Source: Chryseobacterium antibioticum (GTDB lineage: Bacteria > Bacteroidota > Bacteroidia > Flavobacteriales > Weeksellaceae). Taken from it: a stretch of DNA of 64,000 bases. How positions within the stretch are numbered: position 1 is the first letter of the stretch; each line of letters starts with the position of its first letter. The translations under genes were made by a program, and so were the position numbers. This document shows, piece after piece, positions 44,910 through 53,997 of this stretch. The notes under the pieces were generated by a model, which saw only the letters and a program-made list of their open reading frames with translations, made no database searches and was not told the origin of the DNA. The DNA is taken from contig NZ_JABBGI010000012.1 in NCBI RefSeq assembly GCF_012927325.1, forward strand, positions 90,254 to 154,253, in the 5' to 3' direction.

Positions 44910-45012
44910 GTTATCTGTCCAAAATAAATTGGTAGAACGTAGCACCTTCTTTGCTTGCACAAAGGGTTGCTAAGGTTTCATAGGGTCTAATCCCTCAACC
45001 TTTCTTGATAAC
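44910..45012 (-). promoter_or_regulatory. SAM-I (S-box) riboswitch
   Basis: On the minus strand the aptamer reads GTTATC-AAGAAAGG-TTGAGGGATTAGACCCTATGAAACCT with TAGCAACC following, then a P3/P4 region and AAGGTGCTA, closing with GATAAC. GTTATC (complement of 45007-45012) and GATAAC (complement of 44910-44915) form P1. The conserved core elements (AGAAAGGT-like kink turn, GAGGGA, CCCTATGAAACC, AGCAACC, AAGGTGC) are all present. It sits 63 nt before the MetX-like start and should shut off the six-gene methionine operon plus the embedded helix-bundle gene when S-adenosylmethionine is plentiful. The expression platform is not obvious. Confidence 0.95.
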
Positions 45013-45201
45013 ATTTTCAATATTTGAATGAACGCTCTGCAAAGATATGTCTTTCTTTCTAATTTTTCAAGAAAAAATATTTAATATTAAAAAAGCCTTT
45101 AATGATAAGTGTTTCAAGGCTATGTTAAGAATTCTTCAGATGAAAGGAATTGGAATTATTTTTCAAAAAAACTACCTTCGTATTGAAAAAAGTGATGAAA
45201 T

Positions 45202-47817
45202 ATGATTGTTGAGAAAGAAAGATTACAAGATTCCAAATGGAAAAACTGGGGTCCATACGTAAGCAACCGGCAATGGGGAAATGTACGTGAAGACTATAGC
45301 CCGAACGGAAATGCATGGCATTACGCCAACCATAATAATGCAGAAAGCTATGCCTACAGATGGGGAGAAGAAGGCATAGCCGGTATTTCCGATGTGAAGC
45401 AGATCTTCTGTTTTGCTTTTTCATTCTGGAACAAAAAAGATAAAATCGTAAAAGAACGTTTCTTCGGTCTGAGCAATCCTCAGGGTAACCACGGAGAGGA
45501 TATCAAGGAGATTTTTTATTACCTGGACAATACACCCACCCATAGTTATATGAAAATGGTGTATAAATATCCAATCAATGCATTCCCCTATGACGATCTT
45601 GTTGCTGAAAACGGAAGACGCAGCAAACAGGAACCTGAATACGAGATTTTTGATACAGGAATTTTTGACAATGATGACTATTTCGATATTTTCATTGAAT
45701 ACTGTAAAGCCGATCACAATGATATTCTGGCCAGAGTAACGGTTCACAACAGAAGTAAGCAGGATGCTCCGATCGTTATAGCTCCTACTGCATGGTTCAG
45801 AAATAACTGGAAATGGGGCTACAACACCTATAAAGGACAGATGAATGCTTCTTACGACGGATGCATCGATATTAACCATGACAGCATTTCAATCAAAAAG
45901 CTCTATTCGAGAAACCTGGCTGCGAAAAGTGCTTTCTGTGAAAATGAGACCAATGCCCCTAAGTTATATGGAGCCACCTATACCGGGAATACTTATTTTA
46001 AGGATGGAATTAATGATCATATCGTTTACGGAAGTAATACGGTAAATGCTGAAAAAAGAGGGAGCAAAGCTTCTTTTATAATTGATGAAATCATTGAAGC
46101 AGGACAATCTAAGACTTTTGATTTCAGATTATGTCCCAATGAAACGGATGAACCGTTTAATCAATTTGACGAGGTCTTTACTACAAGAATTGCCGAAACC
46201 AACGAATTTTATCAGGAGGTTCAAAGTGAAACGACAAACGAGGATGAAACAAATGTCCAGCGGCAGGCTTTTGCAGGACTGCTTTGGAATAAACAATTCT
46301 ATCATTATAATGTCGGGAAATGGCTGAAAGGCGATCCGAATCATAATGCGCCAAGAAATTTCAATGATTATGTAAGAAATACGGAATGGAATCATCTTCA
46401 CAATAAGGATATTATCTCCATGCCCGACAAATGGGAGTATCCATGGTATGCAACCTGGGATCTGGCGTTTCACTGCGTTCCTTTTTCTATCATTGATGCT
46501 GAATTTGCCAAGGGACAACTTCTTCTTTTAACCAAGGAATGGTATATGCACCCGAATGGACAGCTTCCTGCTTATGAATGGAACCTGAGCGATGTGAATC
46601 CGCCGGTACATGCATGGTCCTGCTTCAGGGTTTTTAAAATTGATGAAAAGCAAAACGGTAAACCCGATCTTTTATTTCTTGAAAAGGTTTTCCAGAAACT
46701 TCTCCTGAATTTCACCTGGTGGGTCAACCGGAAGGATCAAAGTGGTAACAATATTTTTGGTGGCGGTTTCCTTGGACTGGATAATATCGGAGCTTTTGAC
46801 CGTAATATGGAATTGAAAGACGGGCAACATCTTGAACAGGCGGACGGAACGAGCTGGATGGCCATGTACGCGCTTAATATGATGCGTATTGCCATGGAAC
46901 TCGCCCAGTACTATCAGGTGTATGAGGATATGGCTATTAAGTTCTTCGAACATTATCTGTATATCGCGGAAGCAATGGAAAACTTAGGGGATGGCAAAGA
47001 AGGCTTATGGAATGAGGAAGACGGATTTTTCTATGATGTGCTGCAACTGGGTAACGGCGAAAGTGTTTCTTTAAAATTAAGAAGTATTGTGGGGTTGATC
47101 CCAATGTTTGCCGTAGAAATCATAGACCATAAACTATTGGATAAGATGCCTAATTTCCAGGCTAGAATGGAATGGGTATTAAAAAATAAACCTGAGCTTA
47201 CGAAACTGGTTTCGCACTGGGATGAGGAAGGACAGGGCAGAAAGCACCTAATGAGCATCTTACGTAAGAACCGACTGACAAAGGTTTTGAGGAGAATGCT
47301 TGACGAGAATGAATTTTTAAGTTCTTACGGAATCCGGGCGATGTCAAAAGTTTACGAAGAAAATCCGTTTGTGTTTTCAGTTCACGGTACGGAAAATGTG
47401 GTATACTACACTCCTGCCGAAAGTGACAGCCGCATGTTTGGAGGAAACAGTAACTGGCGTGGACCGATCTGGTTCCCCATCAATTTCCTGATCGTGGAGA
47501 GTTTGCAACGTTTTCATTTTTACTACGGAAACAGCTTAAAAGTGGAATTTCCTACAGGAAGTGGAGAGAAGAAAAACCTGGATGAAGTGGCACAGAATAT
47601 CAGCAAAAGACTTTGCTCATTATTCTTAAAGGATGAAGACGGACAGCGTCCTTTCAACGGCGGAAATGCCAAGTTCAATTATGATGAACATTTTAAGGAT
47701 TACATTACGTTTTTTGAATATTTCCACGGGGATAATGGCCGCGGTGTAGGAGCTTCCCATCAAACCGGATGGACAGCAACGGTAGCCAAACTTATGAAAC
47801 CTAGATTAACAGTATAA
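45202..47817 (+). CDS. GH63/MGH1-type glucosidase
   Basis: 871 residues with no signal peptide, so cytoplasmic. Begins WKNWGPYVSNRQWGNVREDY, typical of bacterial mannosylglycerate-hydrolase/GH63-like 'glucosidase' proteins. An N-terminal beta-sandwich (to about 300) is followed by an (alpha/alpha)6 barrel: DKWEYPWYATWDLAFHCVPF, GQLPAYEWNLSDVNPPVHAW, DGTSWMAMYALNMMRIA, LWNEEDGFFYDVL and NSNWRGPIWFPINFLIVESL. Acidic residues in ATWD and YEWNLSD are likely catalytic. Substrate probably a glucosyl or mannosyl glycoside such as a compatible solute or oligosaccharide; not decided by sequence. Divergent from the methionine operon. Confidence 0.88.
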   Translation: MIVEKERLQDSKWKNWGPYVSNRQWGNVREDYSPNGNAWHYANHNNAESYAYRWGEEGIAGISDVKQIFCFAFSFWNKKDKIVKERFFGLSNPQGNHGEDIKEIFYYLDNTPTHSYMKMVYKYPINAFPYDDLVAENGRRSKQEPEYEIFDTGIFDNDDYFDIFIEYCKADHNDILARVTVHNRSKQDAPIVIAPTAWFRNNWKWGYNTYKGQMNASYDGCIDINHDSISIKKLYSRNLAAKSAFCENETNAPKLYGATYTGNTYFKDGINDHIVYGSNTVNAEKRGSKASFIIDEIIEAGQSKTFDFRLCPNETDEPFNQFDEVFTTRIAETNEFYQEVQSETTNEDETNVQRQAFAGLLWNKQFYHYNVGKWLKGDPNHNAPRNFNDYVRNTEWNHLHNKDIISMPDKWEYPWYATWDLAFHCVPFSIIDAEFAKGQLLLLTKEWYMHPNGQLPAYEWNLSDVNPPVHAWSCFRVFKIDEKQNGKPDLLFLEKVFQKLLLNFTWWVNRKDQSGNNIFGGGFLGLDNIGAFDRNMELKDGQHLEQADGTSWMAMYALNMMRIAMELAQYYQVYEDMAIKFFEHYLYIAEAMENLGDGKEGLWNEEDGFFYDVLQLGNGESVSLKLRSIVGLIPMFAVEIIDHKLLDKMPNFQARMEWVLKNKPELTKLVSHWDEEGQGRKHLMSILRKNRLTKVLRRMLDENEFLSSYGIRAMSKVYEENPFVFSVHGTENVVYYTPAESDSRMFGGNSNWRGPIWFPINFLIVESLQRFHFYYGNSLKVEFPTGSGEKKNLDEVAQNISKRLCSLFLKDEDGQRPFNGGNAKFNYDEHFKDYITFFEYFHGDNGRGVGASHQTGWTATVAKLMKPRLTV

Positions 47818-47822
47818 AATGC

Positions 47823-47852
47823 AGCTGCCGGCCCGAATGGGCCGGCAGCTTA
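47823..47852. terminator. Bidirectional terminator between the glucosidase and osmC genes
   Basis: A perfect 12-bp stem (AGCTGCCGGCCC 47823-47834 with GGGCCGGCAGCT 47839-47850) and GAAT loop, between convergent genes. The T-tracts are weak. Confidence 0.8.
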
Positions 47853-47868
47853 TCATTAATTAAAAATA

Positions 47869-48288
47869 TTAAACTTTCTCTCCATTGACAAGAACTTCAT
47901 ATCCAATCTCTACGTTGGGTTCTAAAGTTTTTGATACGGAACAGTATTTTTCAAAAGACAACTGAGCTGCTTTCAATGCTTTTTTAGGATCAATATTTCC
48001 CTCCAGAAGAAATCTTACTTTAATGGATTTAAAAGGTTTTGCATCATCTACAGGAATTCTTTCTCCTTCTACTTCTGCCTGAAAACCTGTGATTTCCTGG
48101 CGCTGCTTTTTCAAGATAGCCACTACATCTATTCCACTGCATCCTGCAACGGCCATCAGAACACTTTCCATGGGAGAAACACCTTTAGCTCCAGGCTGCG
48201 AAGTGTTATCCAAAAGAATTGAATTCCCTTGAGAGTTGGTACATTCAAATAAAAAATCGTCGTTGAGTCTGTTTAGGGTTATTTTCAT
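47869..48288 (-). CDS. OsmC-family peroxiredoxin-like protein
   Basis: 139 residues from ATG 48288 (MKITLNRLNDDFLFEC); a TTG two codons upstream is possible. OsmC/Ohr fold with both active cysteines: GVSPMESVLMAVAGCSGIDV (peroxidatic Cys) and FEKYCSVSKTLEPNV (resolving Cys), plus a Glu/Arg-bearing middle. Cytoplasmic reduction of organic hydroperoxides is the usual role. Single gene. Confidence 0.88.
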   Translation of the reverse strand: MKITLNRLNDDFLFECTNSQGNSILLDNTSQPGAKGVSPMESVLMAVAGCSGIDVVAILKKQRQEITGFQAEVEGERIPVDDAKPFKSIKVRFLLEGNIDPKKALKAAQLSFEKYCSVSKTLEPNVEIGYEVLVNGEKV

Positions 48289-48363
48289 TTTCAAATTTTA
48301 TTGTAAGATTTTTTGGCTCTGCTCAGAATGACAGAAGCCACTGGATTTATTATTAAAGCAAAA

Positions 48364-49686
48364 TTATAAAATTCCTCTCGCTTTTATCTCAAGATATTTA
48401 TTGATAACGTCAATATTTAAATTTTCAGGCAAAGTATATACCGTATAGATCCCATACTTTCTAAGTTCCTGAATGATGAGTTTCTTTTCAAATTCAAATT
48501 TTTCGGCAACAATTTCATCATAAATTTCCTGCATACTTTCAGGGTTTTTATGAATCAGGGTCTGCAGTTCTGAGTTTTTGAAAAATATAACAACGAGCAG
48601 GTGGTTTTTGGCAATACCACGAAGGTATTTCAGCTGTCTGTTTAATCCGTCCAGTGTTTCAAAATTGGTAAAAAGCAAAACAAGGCTTCGCTGGTTCAGG
48701 GAATATTTTACATCCTGGTATAAGCGGTTAAAATCACTTTCAAAAAAGTCTGTTTTAATATTATAAAGGGCTTCTGAGATCTTTTTCAGCTGTCCGGATT
48801 TATTTTCGGCGGCGATTTTATTCTCTGTCTTTTTGGAGAAGGTCATCATTCCCGAACGGTCACCCTTTTTCAGAATAATATGAGACAGAGCCATTGCTGC
48901 ATTGATCGAATAATCTAGCAAGCTCAACCCGTTGAAAGGCATTTTCATCGTCCTTCCTTTATCAATCAGGATAAAAATACGTTGTGATTTTTCATCCTGA
49001 AACTGATTCACCATCAATCGGTTGGTTTTGGAAGTAGCCTTCCAGTTGATGGTTCTGATATCATCACCGGGAACATATTCTTTGATCTGCTCAAACTCCA
49101 TGGTATGTCCCAGTTTTCTGATTTTTTTGATTCCCCCGAGCATGAATTCACTCTGCAGTGCCATCAATTCATATTTTCTAAGGTGAACGAAAGACGGATA
49201 GGCAGGCAACATCGCATCTTTCTGGAAATTGAATCTTCTGGATACCAATCCCAGAGGTGAAGAAGCATACACATTCAGGTTTCCAAAGCTGTATTCTCCT
49301 CTCTCTTTCGGCTCAAGGCTATATTGGAAATAAGTATTTCTACCCGACTCAATATCTTTTGTAATTAAAAAATCTCTCTTTTGGAACTGAAACGGAATTT
49401 CATCAATGATCTTCGTACGGATCTTAAAACTATACTTGTTTTTAATATCGATCTTCACAAAATTCTCGTCACCATTGGATAGTTTTTCCGGAAGTATTCT
49501 TTGGGCCAGGACTGCATTTTTTTGATTAAACAATAAGAGATAATCTACCATTGCAGCAAGAAAACAGATCAACAAAAGCAGGTGCGCCGCCCACATCAGA
49601 ACAGGAAAGAAAAAAGCAAGGACATACACGATCCCCACTCCTATGAGCGAAAAGAAAAATCGTGTATTGATGTATAAGTTTTTCAT
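48364..49686 (-). CDS. DUF58 domain protein
   Basis: 440 residues. Two hydrophobic segments at the N-terminus (about 10-55), a beta-rich middle, then the DUF58 block IKEYVPGDDIRTINWKATSK (G-D-D-x-R-x-I-N-W) and a von Willebrand A-like Rossmann part with IFILIDKGRTMKMPF (a degenerate metal site DKGRT). DUF58 proteins are partners of MoxR AAA+ ATPases in envelope-related complexes. Last gene of the cluster, 99 nt after moxR. Confidence 0.88.
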   Translation of the reverse strand: MKNLYINTRFFFSLIGVGIVYVLAFFFPVLMWAAHLLLLICFLAAMVDYLLLFNQKNAVLAQRILPEKLSNGDENFVKIDIKNKYSFKIRTKIIDEIPFQFQKRDFLITKDIESGRNTYFQYSLEPKERGEYSFGNLNVYASSPLGLVSRRFNFQKDAMLPAYPSFVHLRKYELMALQSEFMLGGIKKIRKLGHTMEFEQIKEYVPGDDIRTINWKATSKTNRLMVNQFQDEKSQRIFILIDKGRTMKMPFNGLSLLDYSINAAMALSHIILKKGDRSGMMTFSKKTENKIAAENKSGQLKKISEALYNIKTDFFESDFNRLYQDVKYSLNQRSLVLLFTNFETLDGLNRQLKYLRGIAKNHLLVVIFFKNSELQTLIHKNPESMQEIYDEIVAEKFEFEKKLIIQELRKYGIYTVYTLPENLNIDVINKYLEIKARGIL

Positions 49687-49785
49687 TTTTTTAAGGGATT
49701 AGGGGATAGGATTCAGAGACTAGGGTTAAATTGTAATGAAACAAATATCTTCGCCCTCTAATCCATAAATCCTAATTCCTACAAT

Positions 49786-50817
49786 CTATCTAGGAATCTC
49801 TATTCCCTCTAAGATCTGGCGTATAATTTCATCGGCGGTCAGGCCTTCCATTTCTCTTTCCGGAGAAACGATCACTCTATGTCTTAAAACAGCGTAGCTT
49901 GCTTCTTTAATATCTTCTGGCGTCACAAAATCTCTTCCTCTCATGGCCGCGAAAGCTTTGGAAGCGGTAAGAAGTGCCAATGACGCTCTAGGAGAAGCTC
50001 CCAGATATAAGAACTGGTTTTCTCTGGTATTGACTATAATTTTAGCGATGTATTCCATCAGCTGTGCCTCAACAATAATTTCTTTTACCAGATTCTGATA
50101 ACTTTTTAGCTGTTCTGCACTAATAACACGGTTTACTCCTTCTGTTTTATCTTCCTTCCGACTTTCGTGCTGATTTTTAATGATCGCTATTTCCTGTTCA
50201 AGATTCGGGTACCCTACATTGATTTTGAAGAGAAAACGGTCCAGCTGCGCTTCAGGAAGTCTGTAAGTTCCTTCGTGCTCTATTGGGTTTTGGGTAGCTA
50301 CTACCAGGAATGGCTCATCCATAATGTAGCGGATTCCATCCATTGTGATCTGCCTTTCTTCCATCACCTCAAACAACGCTGATTGAGTTTTCGCCGGGGA
50401 TCTGTTGATCTCATCAATTAATATAAAACTGGAAAATATAGGGCCTTTTTTAAATTCAAATTCAGAGTTTTTCACACTGAAAACAGAGGTCCCCAGAATA
50501 TCGGAAGGCATAAGGTCCGGTGTAAACTGAATCCTGCTGAAACCTACATCAATCGTTTTTGCCAAAAGTTTGGCTGTAATGGTTTTTGCTACTCCCGGCA
50601 CCCCTTCAATCAGGACATGTCCGTTTGATAAGAGAGCGGCAATAAGATGCTCAACCATATTTTCCTGGCCGACAATCACTTTGGCTATTTCAGCTTTTAC
50701 TTTGTCTAAACTGGCACGGAGCTCGATCATATCAATTCTCGACTGAAACTGATCTTCACTTTTATTTAGATTGATAGAACTTTGGGGCTCTAAATTTTGG
50801 TTTTCATGGTTTTCCAT
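49786..50817 (-). CDS. MoxR-family AAA+ ATPase
   Basis: 343 residues. Walker A GVPGVAKTITAKLLA (about 76-90), Walker B SFILIDEINRSPAKTQ, sensor 1 VVATQNPIEHEGTYRLPEAQ, arginine-finger region DRFLFKINVGYPNLEQE, and lid ASPRASLALLTASKAFA. MoxR proteins act as chaperones for insertion of metals or assembly of vWA-domain partners, here the DUF58 protein. An octamer tandem repeat lies in the 255-bp gap before its start. Confidence 0.95.
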   Translation of the reverse strand: MENHENQNLEPQSSINLNKSEDQFQSRIDMIELRASLDKVKAEIAKVIVGQENMVEHLIAALLSNGHVLIEGVPGVAKTITAKLLAKTIDVGFSRIQFTPDLMPSDILGTSVFSVKNSEFEFKKGPIFSSFILIDEINRSPAKTQSALFEVMEERQITMDGIRYIMDEPFLVVATQNPIEHEGTYRLPEAQLDRFLFKINVGYPNLEQEIAIIKNQHESRKEDKTEGVNRVISAEQLKSYQNLVKEIIVEAQLMEYIAKIIVNTRENQFLYLGASPRASLALLTASKAFAAMRGRDFVTPEDIKEASYAVLRHRVIVSPEREMEGLTADEIIRQILEGIEIPR

Positions 50818-50951
50818 AATTTTCTATCTGTGGTTTTAGTTGATCGGATATCTATTCTATCGGACTTCATCCGATGTTTTGTTAAAACGTCCCGTTGGGA
50901 CTCATGTTCTATAATCTAACAATGTACCAGTCTAGTAATTTACCAATAACC

Positions 50952-51063
50952 ATTGTTACATTGTTACATTGTTACATTGTTACATTGTTACATTGTTACA
51001 TTGTTACATTGTTACATTGTTACATTGTTACATTGTTACATTGTTACATTGTTACATTGTTAC
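50952..51063. repeat. 14-copy perfect octamer tandem repeat (ATTGTTAC)n
   Basis: Fourteen uninterrupted copies of an 8-bp unit (112 bp), starting after AATAACC and ending at ATTACTC. It lies in the 255-bp gap between the DUF4350 stop (10 nt away) and the moxR start (134 nt away). The frames through it code CYIVTLLH repeats and are not genes. The copy number is likely unstable. The flanking words TACCAAT and CAATGTACC also occur near the short array at 42272. Confidence 0.98.
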
Positions 51064-51072
51064 ATTACTCAA

Positions 51073-52230
51073 TTATTTCAATATCTCATCAAGAAGCTTA
51101 TTCAATCTTGTGAGGTCTTCTTTCATTACGTTGGCGTATGGATCCTGTCCTTTCCTGATCAGGGCTATAGCTTCATTGATTGTTTCTATTGTTTTCCCTG
51201 TCTTTAACTGAAGTTTTTTAGCAAATTCTGCATCCAGATTCTGGGTATCGATCAGAAGATCCATTCTTACTTTGTTCAGGAAATATTGGGCCTTTTTAGC
51301 CATCATATCATGGAAATCCCCTTCCTGAAGATAAAGATTCCCGATGCTTTTCACAAAATCTACCGAGGTATTTCTCAGCGGCTCTACAACAGGGACTACG
51401 CGCTGTTTTCTTTTAGCATTAAAGAAAATAAACAGTATAAGCCCTCCTAAAAGCAACCACCAGGCATACTTTAATGCCGGATTAGAGAGGACAAACCTCA
51501 TAAAGAAACGTGAAACTTTGGTGTCGTTTTCTACAAACCAGATCGTTTCTCTGTCCTGAAGATACGAAAAAACATCCTGGGCGTATTTTATACTGCCGGG
51601 TTTCAGGAGATAATAGTTGGTAAGGAAAAGAGGTTCACTGTGGGCATAGATCGTTCCCTTTCCAAAGCTAATCTTGATAAAATTAGCCTGATCTGAATTA
51701 TTTTTCTCCACCGTTTTTCCCAGTACTTCTACCTTTGGTTTAATGTATGAAAATCCTCTGCCTGACGGAAATTTATCTAATTTAATAAAATCATTCTGAT
51801 ATTTTTTATCTGTCAGTTTTAATACGTTTTCCTCCTCAAAAGAAATATCCGAGCTATGATAGCCGATGCTGTCTGAAATATCTTTGGGAACATGGCTCAT
51901 CAAAATCATGGCATCTGAACCGTTCAACACCTGATCCAGGATCTTTTTCCAGGATTCTTTATCAAGCTCCTTTTCAATAACGATGATATTATGTACTCCT
52001 TTTTTGTGCTGACTGTAATACTCGTAAGGGGTCTCTTCTATTTTTCTCAGGTTATTTTTAAACAGATCTTTCGCTTCATTATTAAAAACAAACAGACCGA
52101 AAGGAGATTTTTCATTGATATTAAAATTCTTACGCCAGTTGGTTGTTTCTTTTTTATTGACTTCAAGCAACGCCAAAATAACCATCACAACGATGAATAT
52201 CACAGCATATATTTTGAAGGTTTTTTTCAT
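51073..52230 (-). CDS. DUF4350 domain protein
   Basis: 385 residues. One N-terminal membrane span (about 5-21, KIYAVIFIVVMVILALLEV), an extracytoplasmic region with the DUF4350-like strand VHNIIVIEKELDKESWKKIL and GSDAMILMSHV, and a second span (about 252-272, YAWWLLLGGLILFIFFNAK), followed by a cytoplasmic helical tail. Typical of the MoxR/DUF58/DUF4129 cluster, in which DUF4350 proteins are thought to be membrane parts of the same complex. Gene order and 14-nt spacing to the DUF4129 gene support one operon. Confidence 0.85.
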   Translation of the reverse strand: MKKTFKIYAVIFIVVMVILALLEVNKKETTNWRKNFNINEKSPFGLFVFNNEAKDLFKNNLRKIEETPYEYYSQHKKGVHNIIVIEKELDKESWKKILDQVLNGSDAMILMSHVPKDISDSIGYHSSDISFEEENVLKLTDKKYQNDFIKLDKFPSGRGFSYIKPKVEVLGKTVEKNNSDQANFIKISFGKGTIYAHSEPLFLTNYYLLKPGSIKYAQDVFSYLQDRETIWFVENDTKVSRFFMRFVLSNPALKYAWWLLLGGLILFIFFNAKRKQRVVPVVEPLRNTSVDFVKSIGNLYLQEGDFHDMMAKKAQYFLNKVRMDLLIDTQNLDAEFAKKLQLKTGKTIETINEAIALIRKGQDPYANVMKEDLTRLNKLLDEILK

Positions 52231-52244
52231 GGTAAATGGTTTAA

Positions 52245-53042
52245 TTACAGTCTGAATGACTGATACTGGTTTTTAAATTTCTGGTAACTCTGCTCGTCAA
52301 TACTGAACTCTCCATACCAAACATAATCGAAAATATAAGAAAGTCTGGCAAATTCATCTTTCAGACGCATGTCTTTCAACTCTGCCGCATAATCTTTATT
52401 CGTTTTTTCGGGATTCCAATTGATCTGTTTTTTATCACTCAGTTTTTTCAGAATAAAAAGGAACTGGTAGCGGACCGCTGAACGGAAATCTCCTTCGCGT
52501 TCAAATTTCGCAATGCTTTCAGGAAAATTGATTTCATGGATGTTTTCATGAAGCTCTTCCGCATTGATGTTTATCTTTTTATTTTTCTTCCCAAAGAAGA
52601 GGTTTCCGTCTTTACCCATCAGGTATTTAATGATAAAATAAAGAAGAAATCCTACCAGAATAATGGCAAACAAGCGAATAAGGATAGTCGTGATTTTAGC
52701 TGAATTGGTAAAGACCGTTTCCCCAAAAACACTCTGAAGGATCTTGTCTATTCTCCTCATCAGTTTCTGGAAGAAAGATTCTTTCGGTTTGGAAACGGAA
52801 TAATCAAATTCGTTTCCTTTGTATCTGGACTGGAGGTTTTCCTTGAACTTTTTCGGATAGATCGTATTTTCTGAAACCGGTTTCAGGATCAGTACAGAAT
52901 CTGCACGGAGCATATTCCGGTAATGTCCGGTGCCCAGAGAGTCCATAATATAATCTTCTACTGTATCATCGCTATCGTTATCCTGTGCATGCACAGGACC
53001 AATGGAGAAAATAAGCAGCAGAAAGAAAAGGATTTTATTCAT
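52245..53042 (-). CDS. DUF4129 domain protein
   Basis: 265 residues. Signal peptide MNKILFFLLLIFSIGPVHA, an extracytoplasmic part of about 95 residues, one membrane span (about 121-141, ILIRLFAIILVGFLLYFIIK) and a cytoplasmic DUF4129 domain: FEREGDFRSAVRYQFLFILK and FARLSYIFDYVWYGEFSIDE (the WYG motif). DUF4129 is usually next to transglutaminase or MoxR/DUF58 genes. Overlaps the gene upstream by 8 nt. Confidence 0.85.
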   Translation of the reverse strand: MNKILFFLLLIFSIGPVHAQDNDSDDTVEDYIMDSLGTGHYRNMLRADSVLILKPVSENTIYPKKFKENLQSRYKGNEFDYSVSKPKESFFQKLMRRIDKILQSVFGETVFTNSAKITTILIRLFAIILVGFLLYFIIKYLMGKDGNLFFGKKNKKININAEELHENIHEINFPESIAKFEREGDFRSAVRYQFLFILKKLSDKKQINWNPEKTNKDYAAELKDMRLKDEFARLSYIFDYVWYGEFSIDEQSYQKFKNQYQSFRL

Positions 53043-53997
53043 TAATACCGATAGTTTCTATTTCTTCAAGTTCAATTTTCTGGTGCAGATCTGTTCTGCT
53101 GTCGTAATACATCAGCCCTGCATTGATATACATCAGATTGGAAAGGAATAACGACACAAGCATTGAAATTCCATACAATACAAAGAAAACAATTCCTGCA
53201 GTTCCTGCGAAAGGATTTTCTTCAAAATTCCCATCCGGTGTAGAGGTAAGGAGCGATCCATACACAAACATCAGCGGAATAAATGTAAATACCGAAGTAA
53301 CCACATACAAAATAACGAACATGATGATGGATGCTCCCCAGTATTTCCAGTATGGAGATTTTTCATTTCCGTTCGGGTAGGAAAACTGGGCTCTTATGGA
53401 ATAACTTAAGCTTTCAAAAAAGCCTCTTTTTGTATTAAAATAATCGTACATCAGAAATGACGAAACATTGAAAGCCGTAGGATAAACGAGCAGTATCAGG
53501 AAAAATCCTATTATGATCAACAGCAGCACATAGGAAAATCCTACGATGATCATGGTTACCGGAAGGACAATAAACAGCATTCCTAAGCACATTTTAAAAA
53601 TTCTTCCCGCATTTTTTTTAAAATCATCCAGGATCTCATCTGTTTTGATCTTCTGTGCTCCCCCAGCTATCCTTTTCATATAAAAAACAGGATACAGGTA
53701 GTTGACAATCGCCAGAAGGGCAAAAAGTAGAAAAACCAGCAGTCCGGCTACAATCAGCATTCCTGCATTATCTGCAAAATACCTTTCAAAATAGTAGCTT
53801 TCTCCGCTCATATTGGAGCCGACAAGCTGTCCGAAAACCTCTCTGAATCCAAAGATCACTACAGCAATTGTTAAAATTAACAGCAGCCCGTTGATCAGGA
53901 TATAATTTTTGAAATAATTTTTCCCGTATAATTTGAAAAAATTAAAGCTGTCACTGATGAAAGCTCCAAATTCTCTTTTTTTATAAAACTGCATCAT
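53035..53997 (-). CDS. Polytopic membrane protein of the MoxR cluster
   Basis: 320 residues from the first of two adjacent ATGs at 53997, which lies inside the SpoIIM stop region (17-nt overlap). About six membrane segments, including YILINGLLLILTIAVVIFGF, MLIVAGLLVFLLFALLAIVN and TMIIVGFSYVLLLIIIGFFL. The N-terminus MQFYKKREFGAFISDSFNFF resembles the start of DUF4013/glycerophosphoryl-diester-phosphodiesterase-like membrane domains. Role unknown; the position implies a part in the same membrane complex. Confidence 0.75.
   Translation of the reverse strand: MMQFYKKREFGAFISDSFNFFKLYGKNYFKNYILINGLLLILTIAVVIFGFREVFGQLVGSNMSGESYYFERYFADNAGMLIVAGLLVFLLFALLAIVNYLYPVFYMKRIAGGAQKIKTDEILDDFKKNAGRIFKMCLGMLFIVLPVTMIIVGFSYVLLLIIIGFFLILLVYPTAFNVSSFLMYDYFNTKRGFFESLSYSIRAQFSYPNGNEKSPYWKYWGASIIMFVILYVVTSVFTFIPLMFVYGSLLTSTPDGNFEENPFAGTAGIVFFVLYGISMLVSLFLSNLMYINAGLMYYDSRTDLHQKIELEEIETIGINE

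Noticed and set aside
44847..44960. N-terminal extension of the MetX-like gene from GTG 44960
   Set aside because: It passes through the S-box aptamer, and family similarity starts only at TTG 44846.
50952..51063. CRISPR array
   Set aside because: 8-bp units with no spacers.
50895..51211. Open frames coding CYIVTLLH repeats
   Set aside because: They are translations of the octamer tandem repeat and adjoining antisense DNA.
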